Positions 25,582 through 32,695 of a stretch of DNA of 52,072 nt are shown piece after piece. Position numbers and translations under genes: made by a program. The stretch's first letter is position 1. Each line of letters starts with the position of its first letter. Under the pieces are notes generated by a model that saw only the letters and a list, made by a program, of their open reading frames with translations, ran no database searches and was not told the DNA's origin. The stretch lies in assembly GCA_964490435.1 (NCBI GenBank), contig CAZBCF010000004.1, forward strand, positions 1 to 52,072. The letters run 5' to 3'. This stretch comes from IMCC26077 sp964490435. Lineage in GTDB: Bacteria > Actinomycetota > Actinomycetes > Nanopelagicales > Nanopelagicaceae.

Positions 25582-26141
25582 TAATTCGCTCGCCCGAGAT
25601 ACGAACCATCTCGTGTATCTATTCGGACTAATTCATCTTGGTTGATGAAGAGCGGGACATTTACCGTTGCGCCCGTCTCCAGAGTCGCCGGTTTTGTGCC
25701 AGCATTCGAACGATCACCTTGCAAACCCGGCTCGGTATAAGTGATTCGCAACTCTACTGAGGCCGGCAATTCGACATAGAGCGGCTGACCCTCATGCACA
25801 GCGACGATTGCTCCCACATTCTCGAGCATGTACTTGGCCGCATCTGCGACTGTTGCTTCCGGAATGTACATCTGATCGAAATTCTCTTTGTCCATGAAGA
25901 CATAACTCTCGCCATCCTTGTAAAGGTAGGTCATATCTCGCTTATCAACATTGGCCACTTCGACCTTGAGGCCGGCGTTGAAGGTTTTCTCGACCACCTT
26001 TCCCGACAAGACGTGCTTCATCTTCGTACGGACGAAGGCTGGCCCTTTTCCGGGTTTTACATGCTGGAACTCCACGACAGTCCACAGTTGGCCGTCTAAA
26101 TTGAGGGTCATGCCATTCTTGAGGTCATTAGTCGTTGCCAC
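25581..26141 (-). CDS. efp: Translation elongation factor P
   Basis: Relieves ribosome stalling at polyproline. Three beta-barrel domains in 186 residues: an N-terminal KOW-like domain, then the OB domains containing DKENFDQMYIP and the C-terminal PATLETGATVNVPLFI. The loop that reaches the peptidyl-transferase centre is KPGKGPA with Lys32 at the tip; the palindromic PGKGP form is typical of actinobacteria, where the Lys is thought to work unmodified. It is followed by nusB (one-base overlap). Confidence 0.97.
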   Translation of the reverse strand: MATTNDLKNGMTLNLDGQLWTVVEFQHVKPGKGPAFVRTKMKHVLSGKVVEKTFNAGLKVEVANVDKRDMTYLYKDGESYVFMDKENFDQMYIPEATVADAAKYMLENVGAIVAVHEGQPLYVELPASVELRITYTEPGLQGDRSNAGTKPATLETGATVNVPLFINQDELVRIDTRDGSYLGRAN

Positions 26142-26210
26142 AACGAATCCTTATCTTCAGCGCGCTTGAAAGCACGAATAGGCGAGCAAGTCTCCAGTCT
26201 ACCCGAATCG

Positions 26211-26651
26211 TTACTTGGCTTTACCCACCATGGCAGCCAAAGCCCGCAACGCTAATTCATAGGAGAGCAGTCCGAAGCCACCGATAGTTCCAGTAGCCAC
26301 GCCAGAAACTACCGACGTGTGGCGGAACTCCTCACGCGATAGAGGGTTCGACAGATGAACTTCGATGATGGGTGCTTTGAGCATCGCGACCGCATCGCGG
26401 ATTGCATAGGAATAATGCGTGAAAGCCGCAGGATTGAACGCAAGCGGGATTTTCTGGTCGGCGGCATCGTGTAGCCAATGGATAATCTCGGTTTCGCTAT
26501 CACTCTGTCGCACTTCGACATCTAGTCCGAATTCGGCCCCAGTTTTGATGCAGAATTCCGTCAAATCTTTGAAGGAGATATCTCCGTAGATCGAATGGTC
26601 TCGAAGGTCAAGCCGCCCCAAGTTAGGACCGTTAAGTACCCAAATCTTCAT
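26211..26651 (-). CDS. aroQ: 3-dehydroquinate dehydratase, type II
   Basis: Third step of the shikimate pathway. It begins MKIWVLNGPNLGRLDL; the active-site loop keeps Arg17 and Tyr22 at the usual spacing (RDHSIYG), and NPAAFTHYSYAIRD, EVHLSNP and EEFRHTS supply the other catalytic and binding residues. Length 146 is standard for the dodecameric type II enzyme. The family usually reads NPGAYTHTS, so the NPAAFTHYS variant is slightly unusual. Its ATG overlaps the aroB stop (ATGA). Confidence 0.94.
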   Translation of the reverse strand: MKIWVLNGPNLGRLDLRDHSIYGDISFKDLTEFCIKTGAEFGLDVEVRQSDSETEIIHWLHDAADQKIPLAFNPAAFTHYSYAIRDAVAMLKAPIIEVHLSNPLSREEFRHTSVVSGVATGTIGGFGLLSYELALRALAAMVGKAK

Positions 26652-27730
26652 GATGAGATTCTCTCATATGCTGCTCGCAAGATGTCGTTCGACAGCCCTT
26701 CGAGACGCACCACCTCATACGCATCGTTGACGGCCACGAATCGCAATCCACTCTTTCGAGCTTTCTTATCGTTCTGCATCGCAGCGTGAAGTTCATCCCA
26801 CGCATCAGCAGGAAAAGTGGTGGGTAGATTGGCACGTTCTAAGATTCGGATGTGGCGGTCGCGAAGTGACTCAGAAGCGATACCCACAAGCACTGCCAAA
26901 TTAGCAATGTATGCCAACCCCACCGCGACAGCGTCACCATGTCGCCAGGTGTAACCCTCATATCGTTCAATGGCATGCGCGAGGGTGTGGCCGTAGTTGA
27001 GGCTCTCTCTCAAGAAACTTTCTTTGAGGTCTTTCGAGACCACATCTGCCTTCACCGCAATCGATCGTTCAATCAACTCGCGTAGTGCAGCACTCGTGGG
27101 ATCCAAGAAGTCATCACGACTTTCAATGATCTCCAAGATTGCCTGGTCGGCGATGAAACCAGTTTTGATAACCTCTGCCATTCCAGCGCGCAGTTCTGAA
27201 ATCGGCAAACTCTTAAGGTATTCCACATCGATAATGACAACTTGTGGTGAATAGAAGGCGCCAACGAGGTTCTTGCCGGCACTGGTATTTACCCCCGTTT
27301 TTCCCCCTACAGAGGCGTCGACCATTCCGGCAAGTGATGTGGGTATTGCTGCCCATTTCACACCGCGTAGCCAGGTTGCTGCGACAAAACCTGCCAAATC
27401 TGTCGTCGCACCACCACCAATGCCAATGATCGCATCCGTGCGCTTGAAATTCGCTCGGCCCAGAACCTCCCAGCAATGCGCGAGCGTCTCAAGGTTCTTC
27501 TGACTCTCCCCCTCTCCTACTTCAATGATTTCGATGATCAGGTCGGGATGCGAGGTGAGCAACTTCTGTTGTAGGGCTACTGCTAGTTGTCGGAGATCTG
27601 CGGGTGCGATAAGCGCCACTTTTGCCGCCTCGGCGAGAACCGGAGCCAGTGAACGTGCATCCACCTTAGTGAAAACGACTTTGTACTCATGCTCTGCTAC
27701 TACGGAGATCGAAACTGGTCGTGGCTTCAT
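26648..27730 (-). CDS. aroB: 3-dehydroquinate synthase
   Basis: Second step of the shikimate pathway, NAD- and metal-dependent. Motifs: GIGGGATTDLAGFVAATWLRG, PTSLAGMVDASVGGKTGVN, the metal site around RAGMAEVIKTGF, and SLNYGHTLAHAIE. The frame extends upstream through the aroK coding region, but the ATG at 27730 gives the conserved start MKPRPVSISVV and 360 residues. That ATG overlaps the aroK stop (ATGA). Confidence 0.96.
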   Translation of the reverse strand: MKPRPVSISVVAEHEYKVVFTKVDARSLAPVLAEAAKVALIAPADLRQLAVALQQKLLTSHPDLIIEIIEVGEGESQKNLETLAHCWEVLGRANFKRTDAIIGIGGGATTDLAGFVAATWLRGVKWAAIPTSLAGMVDASVGGKTGVNTSAGKNLVGAFYSPQVVIIDVEYLKSLPISELRAGMAEVIKTGFIADQAILEIIESRDDFLDPTSAALRELIERSIAVKADVVSKDLKESFLRESLNYGHTLAHAIERYEGYTWRHGDAVAVGLAYIANLAVLVGIASESLRDRHIRILERANLPTTFPADAWDELHAAMQNDKKARKSGLRFVAVNDAYEVVRLEGLSNDILRAAYERISS

Positions 27731-28406
27731 AAAGTACCCGCGATCTCTTGGGCGACCTCGCGCGCGCTCTTTCCGTCGGTATCCACGGTGACATCTGCGA
27801 CAGATTGGTAGATAGGTAGCCGTTCGTTCATAAGCGCAACCCATTTAGCCCGAGGGTTNNNNNNNNNNNNNNNNNNNNNNNNNNNNNNNNNNNNNNNNNN
27901 NNNNNNNNNNNNNNNNNNNNNNNNNNNNNNNNNNNNNNNNNNNNNNNNNNNNNNNNNNATTGGTAGATAGGTAGCCGTTCGTTCATAAGCGCAACCCATT
28001 TAGCCCGAGGGTTGTCCACCAGGAGGGGACGATCGCGATTGAAACCAATTCGTGGCGCCGCATGCGCGATGGAAACTTTCAGAAAGAAGACCTTGCCACC
28101 GCTTGCTTTTATTCGCTCACGACTTATCTCGGAGAGGATTGCACCACCGCCAAGAGAGATGATCTTTCGCTTCGCGCTCTTCTTTCCAAGCGCCCGCTGG
28201 ACTGCCAGTTCCTCTTGTTCTCGAAAGAATGGTTCACCATCCTCGGTGAAGATATCTGAGATTCGCTTTGCATTTGCTTCTTCGATCATGTGATCGGTGT
28301 CGATTACCTCGCCGTTGACTAACTCGGCTAGTGCACGCGCAGTGCTGCTCTTGCCTGCCCCGGGCGGACCCATGATTATTATGTGGTGATTTATTTCTGT
28401 GGACAT
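27727..28406 (-). CDS. aroK: Shikimate kinase (interrupted by a false gap)
   Basis: Phosphorylates shikimate. The P-loop is GPPGAGKSS, the shikimate site VIDTDHMIEE and ISLGGGAIL, and the lid NRDRPLL. A 100-N run with duplicate 55-bp flanks breaks the frame; joining 28406-27959 to 27803-27727 gives an uninterrupted 174-residue protein whose C-terminal half reads ALMNERLPIYQSVADVTVD and ends SAREVAQEIAGTL. I start at the ATG at 28406 (MSTEINHH); a GTG at 28427 in the same frame lies inside the tandem repeat. The stop overlaps the aroB start. Confidence 0.92.
27804..28013. repeat. Duplicated 55-bp contig ends around a false gap in aroK
   Basis: 27804-27858 and 27959-28013 are identical over 55 bases; merging them restores the aroK frame. 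An assembly artefact. Confidence 0.95.
27859..27958. other. Assembly gap, 100 N (spurious)
   Basis: 100 N's between two copies of the same 55 bases; nothing is missing. Confidence 0.97.
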
Positions 28407-28410
28407 ATTT

Positions 28411-28450
28411 TCTTCACTCAGTCTCACTCAGTCTCACTCAGTCTCACTCA
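28411..28450. repeat. 10-bp tandem repeat between aroC and aroK
   Basis: Three perfect copies of GTCTCACTCA (28421-28450) follow a degenerate copy at 28411-28420. On the coding (minus) strand the unit is TGAGTGAGAC. The first copy holds the aroC stop TGA, and a GTG in the third copy is in frame with aroK. Copy-number change would alter the spacing of the two genes. Confidence 0.85.
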
Positions 28451-29629
28451 GCGAATGTTCAGCGAAGACAAGTAGCCCTCAATGTTGCGCCGGGTTTCAT
28501 GGAGGCTGTCACCACCGAATTTCTCAACTAATGCGTCGGCGAGAACCAAAGCCAGCATCGCTTCGCCGACTACGCCTGCAGCGGGAACCGCACAAACATC
28601 TGAACGTTGGTTGATCGCCTTTGCGCTCTCTTTGGTCGCTACATCGATGGTATCCAGCGCCTTGGGCACCGTTGAGATGGGTTTCATTGCAATTCGCACG
28701 CGCAACGGTTCACCTGTGCTCATTCCACCCTCAGTGCCTCCAGCGCGCCCTGTTCTGCGTCTGATACCACTATCGGTCATATCAATTTCATCATGCGCCT
28801 GTGAACCTCGGCGGGTTGCGGTAGTGAAACCATCGCCCAGTTCAACCCCCTTGATGGCTTGAATGCTCATCATGGCGCCAGCGATTCGACTATCAAGTCG
28901 ACGATCCCAATGCACGTGCGACCCCAATCCAGGTGGCAGGTTGTAGGCCAGTATTTCGATGACCCCTCCGAGAGTATCGCCCGAAGAATGAGCGTTCTCG
29001 ATCTCGGCAATCATCGCTGCACTTCCTGCGGAATCGCTGGCCCGAACAGGATCTGCATCGATACGCGCCATGTCGTCTGGGTTTGGTAAGGCGTAGTCAT
29101 CACGCACACGCGCCGAACCAATCGAGATTACATGGCTAAGAATCTTTATGTCTGCAGCTTGCTCAAGGAAAGCTCGTGCAACTGCTCCGAGTGCAACGCG
29201 AGCGGCTGTCTCACGCGCAGATGCGCGCTCAAGAATGGGTCGAGCATCGTCGAAGTCGTACTTCTGCATTCCCACTAAATCAGCATGACCTGGTCGAGGG
29301 CGTGTGAGTGGAGCATTGCGTCCAAGTCCTTCAAGTTCAGCGGCGTCAACGGGATCAGCTGACATCACCCGCTCCCACTTAGGCCATTCGGTATTTCCAA
29401 CTTGGATTGATACTGGACCACCTTGAGTCAAGCCGTGGCGAATCCCGCCAAGAATCGTGATCTGATCGGCCTCGAAATTCTGACGCGCACCACGTCCGAC
29501 ACCAAGGCGCCGACGGGCAAGATGAAAATCTAAATCCGCTGAAGTGATCTGGATGTGCGCCGGCAATCCTTCGATGATTGCCGAGAGCGCAGGGCCGTGC
29601 GATTCGCCTGCGGTGAGCCATCTGAGCAT
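28448..29629 (-). CDS. aroC: Chorismate synthase
   Basis: Final step of the shikimate pathway, FMN-dependent. Motifs: MLRWLTAGESHGPALSAI at the N-terminus, RRRLGVGRGARQNFEAD, RPGHADLVGMQKYDFDDAR and RASARETAARVALGAVAR. The C-terminal MKPISTVPKALDTIDV region is also normal. Length 393. The stop codon lies in a 10-bp tandem repeat before aroK. A 67-base gap separates it from the upstream prepilin peptidase gene, with no hairpin seen. Confidence 0.97.
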   Translation of the reverse strand: MLRWLTAGESHGPALSAIIEGLPAHIQITSADLDFHLARRRLGVGRGARQNFEADQITILGGIRHGLTQGGPVSIQVGNTEWPKWERVMSADPVDAAELEGLGRNAPLTRPRPGHADLVGMQKYDFDDARPILERASARETAARVALGAVARAFLEQAADIKILSHVISIGSARVRDDYALPNPDDMARIDADPVRASDSAGSAAMIAEIENAHSSGDTLGGVIEILAYNLPPGLGSHVHWDRRLDSRIAGAMMSIQAIKGVELGDGFTTATRRGSQAHDEIDMTDSGIRRRTGRAGGTEGGMSTGEPLRVRIAMKPISTVPKALDTIDVATKESAKAINQRSDVCAVPAAGVVGEAMLALVLADALVEKFGGDSLHETRRNIEGYLSSLNIR

Positions 29630-29696
29630 TGGGTAATTCTTGCAGATGAGTACCTACTAGCGGAGCCAAATTTCGTCCTTTTAGCCACCACTTCCC

Positions 29697-30317
29697 TCAA
29701 GTGATGTGAAATCCGGCGAGCAGCATCCAGGCACTTGCGATTGCGGGGGCGAATGGATAGGGCTTGTTAGAGGCGAAACGGTGGCGCGCTGGGACCCGAA
29801 AACGTTGGGTAATGGCGCCTGGTAGCGCCAGAGCGCTTGAGAGAAAGAGCAAGTTCACTAAAAATTCGAGATCAGTCCCGCAGCGGAAATATCCGTTTGC
29901 TAAGAGGAGCGCTGCGATGAGTTTCACATCACCTCGACCAAGAGACTCTGGCATCCAGTGAGTGAGTAAATACATAACGACGAGCCAGAGTGCGCTAAGT
30001 GCGACAAGTGTGCGCTGGGGCGTCGGACTCATCACCAGGGTTATGGACAAAGTGAGAATTGCGGGCTTGGTGAAAACATCGGGGATCCGGTAACTGATTC
30101 GATCAATCTCCGCGATGACAAATAACGCGCTCGCTATCAAGATAAAGAGCGTATTAGTGCTGATGAAGACTAGTGAGAGACACCAGATCATCGTCGTAAC
30201 ACGTGATATTCCTAGAACAAATCTGCTTTGTAGAAAATCAATGAGCAGTAATAGCGCGCCACACACCAAAACCTTGTCGCTTACGTGAAGGAGATTCAGA
30301 ATAGGGTGGTGATTCAT
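29697..30317 (-). CDS. Prepilin peptidase, A24 family, peptidase domain only
   Basis: A 206-residue membrane protein with about six hydrophobic helices. The two catalytic aspartates of type IV prepilin peptidases are present: Asp72 in AEIDRISYRIPD and Asp130 in GRGDVKL. The N-terminal methyltransferase domain with its CxxC zinc pairs, found in PilD, is absent, so it is closer to the short TadV/CpaA kind. It would cleave class III signal peptides at the cytoplasmic membrane. No pilin or tad gene is in the window. The location between aroE and aroC recurs in actinobacteria, so it is probably an old resident. Confidence 0.82.
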   Translation of the reverse strand: MNHHPILNLLHVSDKVLVCGALLLLIDFLQSRFVLGISRVTTMIWCLSLVFISTNTLFILIASALFVIAEIDRISYRIPDVFTKPAILTLSITLVMSPTPQRTLVALSALWLVVMYLLTHWMPESLGRGDVKLIAALLLANGYFRCGTDLEFLVNLLFLSSALALPGAITQRFRVPARHRFASNKPYPFAPAIASAWMLLAGFHIT

Positions 30318-30376
30318 CCATCAAGATTAGGAAATCAAGCGGTCTACCTCTGAAGATATCAACACTGCTGTGATGT

Positions 30377-31204
30377 TCATGATGTGAGTGAGCGCAGCGC
30401 CGCTTCTCGCATTGCGGCGTGCAAGTCATCACGTCGGTTACTTAAGTCCGCTTCAGGGTTCATCAACTCTAGCTGTCCGATCGCCTGCCACACGAGTAGA
30501 TCTAAGCCGTCGAGGGTGCGCATGCCAACCTGTCGGCAACGCAACAATAATGGTGTTGGCCACGGGTTGTAGAGAGATTCAAAATAGGTTGTGCCCGCGC
30601 CAGCAACTTCTGAAATCTCGACCAGATCATTTGCTCCCTTGGGCGTTGTGCCGATGACAAGTTGCGCCGAGAAGGCGCTATCCACTTTCTCCCATGGCAA
30701 CACGCTTACGATCGCCTGTTCAGCAGAGTTCACGATCGCTCTCGACCGATGTTCGGAGCGTGCGTAGACGTTTATGCGGGTTGCCTTTCGGTCGATGGCA
30801 GCAACGGCAGCGCGGGCAGTTGCACCCGCTCCAAGAATCGAAACTACCTCTGGAATCGCGATGTCGTAATGCCCCATGGCATCGATAAAACCTTGTACAT
30901 CCGTGTTATGACCATGGCCCCCAAAGTCATCGAACACGATTGTGTTTACGGCGTTCACTCGTTTAGCCAAATCACTCACTGTCTCAAGGAGCCCAACTGC
31001 TTCCTCCTTTAGCGGCATCGTGAGAGATAACCCCCTGAATTCTCCGTGATTGTGCTCTAAGAAGTCGCTCAATAATCCGGAAGACACCTCGTGACGTTCG
31101 TATACCCAATCCCACTTCAACATCTCATAAGCGCATTGGTGGATTACCGGCGAGAGCGAGTGTGCAATAGGCGATCCCAAGACAGCAGCTCTATTCCTGT
31201 CCAT
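30377..31204 (-). CDS. aroE: Shikimate dehydrogenase
   Basis: NADP-dependent reduction of dehydroshikimate. The shikimate-binding part reads AVLGSPIAHSLSPVIHQ and LSLTMPLKEEAV; the Rossmann fold SILGAGATARAAVAAI follows, and NTDVQGFIDAM supplies the binding Asn-Asp. An upstream TTG at 31207 is possible, but the ATG at 31204 is preferred (275 residues). The start lies 14 bases inside mltG. Confidence 0.94.
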   Translation of the reverse strand: MDRNRAAVLGSPIAHSLSPVIHQCAYEMLKWDWVYERHEVSSGLLSDFLEHNHGEFRGLSLTMPLKEEAVGLLETVSDLAKRVNAVNTIVFDDFGGHGHNTDVQGFIDAMGHYDIAIPEVVSILGAGATARAAVAAIDRKATRINVYARSEHRSRAIVNSAEQAIVSVLPWEKVDSAFSAQLVIGTTPKGANDLVEISEVAGAGTTYFESLYNPWPTPLLLRCRQVGMRTLDGLDLLVWQAIGQLELMNPEADLSNRRDDLHAAMREAALRSLTS

Positions 31205-32237
31205 CAAAAAGCCCCGCCTTCAAGTTTTTCTTGAACTTACTTTTGAATGTCAAAAACTCTTCATACGATCGAGTGAATTTGGTTTCGCTAGGAGCGACCG
31301 TTACGAAGTATAGCCAATCTCCTGGTTCAGGATTTAAGGTTGCTGCAAGAGCGTCTTCACCCGGATTACCGATCGGAGTTGGCGGGAGACCTCTGCGATT
31401 GTAAGTGTTGTATGCAGACGCGATACCAATGTCTTTAGTCGAGACTGCAAGTCGACGCTCCTTGAGTGCATACAGAACAGTACTGTCCATTTGAAGGGGC
31501 ATGTTCGCTTCTAGGCGGTTGAAGATGACCCGAGCGACTTTTCCAAAGTCTCGCTCATCGAATCCTTCTCCTTGAACGATAGAGGCGATAATCAAGGCAT
31601 CGTAAGCGCTTATTCCTAATTTCTTGGATTGCTCGACAAAATCCAATTTTCTCGTCACTTCATCGAATTTTGTTAGTAACCGATCTCGAATAGATTCCAC
31701 GCTCTCTTCCGGCGTTAGGTTGTATGTTGCCGGAAAGAGAAAGCCCTCGAAATTGCGCTTCCCAAATCCGGCTAGTTCAACTTGTGCATCAAAGATTCGA
31801 GAGATCTCTGTCTCATCAAATTTCAACTTAAGTAAATCATCACGCAATTCGTACGCACGCTCACCCTCTCGGATTAACAGGACCATCAGTCGACGCCTTT
31901 TATCCAGCAACTGTGAAAGCGCCTCCCGTCCTGGAATTTTTGTCTGTATTCGATAAGTCCCAGGTTGGATAGATTGGGATCTATTGTCTGCGGTTGCTGC
32001 CGCAAAGAATGCTCGGGCGCTCTTGACTACTCCGGCCTCAAAGAGAATTTCTGCGATCTTGTCTCCAGTCGCTCCATTAGGGATGACTACAGTCGCCTCT
32101 GTGGATTGCTCCGACAGTTGATAATCGGGTATCGGATCTGGCTTCCGATATTCGCGTATCGCTAGCAGCCCGACAATCAGTGTTATAACAATCGCAGCCG
32201 CGATGAGTGCATTCTTTCGGAGATCAACCCTTGTCAC
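31191..32237 (-). CDS. mltG: Endolytic murein transglycosylase MltG
   Basis: Cuts nascent peptidoglycan strands at the membrane and so sets their length. A single N-terminal helix (about residues 9-26, NALIAAAIVITLIVGLLAI) anchors a YceG domain. The catalytic region reads IIASIVQGEGFDERDFGKVARVIFNRL, with the conserved Glu after ASIVQG, then MPLQMDSTVLYAL and NTYNRRGLPPTPIGNPG. I choose a GTG at 32237, 14 bases inside ruvX, giving a short cytoplasmic tail; the frame stays open to 32282. Length 348. Confidence 0.9.
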   Translation of the reverse strand: MTRVDLRKNALIAAAIVITLIVGLLAIREYRKPDPIPDYQLSEQSTEATVVIPNGATGDKIAEILFEAGVVKSARAFFAAATADNRSQSIQPGTYRIQTKIPGREALSQLLDKRRRLMVLLIREGERAYELRDDLLKLKFDETEISRIFDAQVELAGFGKRNFEGFLFPATYNLTPEESVESIRDRLLTKFDEVTRKLDFVEQSKKLGISAYDALIIASIVQGEGFDERDFGKVARVIFNRLEANMPLQMDSTVLYALKERRLAVSTKDIGIASAYNTYNRRGLPPTPIGNPGEDALAATLNPEPGDWLYFVTVAPSETKFTRSYEEFLTFKSKFKKNLKAGLFDGQE

Positions 32238-32685
32238 GATGATCCAAGTAACTCTGCAGTATCTCAACAGCAGCCATCGCATCGATGTGCGACTTCATAG
32301 TGCGTGATGTATGCCCGGCTTCTCGAAGCCGCTTTGTTGCTAGTACCGTTGTAAAACGCTCATCTACTTCGATGACTGGTAATTCACTGGTAGATCTAAG
32401 GTGTGCGATGAATTCTCTTACTTTCGTTGCAGCAATCACATTATGCTCAGAGAGGCTCTTTGGAATACCGATCACAATCGCGACTGCTTCGACCTCAGTT
32501 GCTAGCCGTGCTACCGCCTGGGCGCTCTCCTCGTCGTGAGCGCCCCTAGTGATAACAGAGTGCGGTGATGCGAGGACGGCGCGTGAATCTGAAAGTGCGA
32601 TTCCGATTCGAACGCTGCCAAGATCTACACCGAGGAAGCGACCAGGGCTTTGCCCGATAGGAGAAACGCTCTCGGGGCTGCTCAT
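32224..32685 (-). CDS. ruvX: RuvX/YqgF RNase-H-fold nuclease
   Basis: Putative Holliday-junction resolvase that in other bacteria also trims the 16S rRNA 5' end. The fold starts with GVDLGSVRIGIALSD (first catalytic Asp), then IVIGIPKSLSEHN, VIEVDERFTTVLA (Glu) and SHIDAMAAVEILQSYLD (Asp). The ATG at 32685 is used, ten bases after the alaS stop; an in-frame TTG at 32703 would overlap alaS. Length 153. It lies between alaS and mltG, as in most actinobacteria. Confidence 0.92.
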   Translation of the reverse strand: MSSPESVSPIGQSPGRFLGVDLGSVRIGIALSDSRAVLASPHSVITRGAHDEESAQAVARLATEVEAVAIVIGIPKSLSEHNVIAATKVREFIAHLRSTSELPVIEVDERFTTVLATKRLREAGHTSRTMKSHIDAMAAVEILQSYLDHRDKG

Positions 32686-32695
32686 TGGAGCGAGA

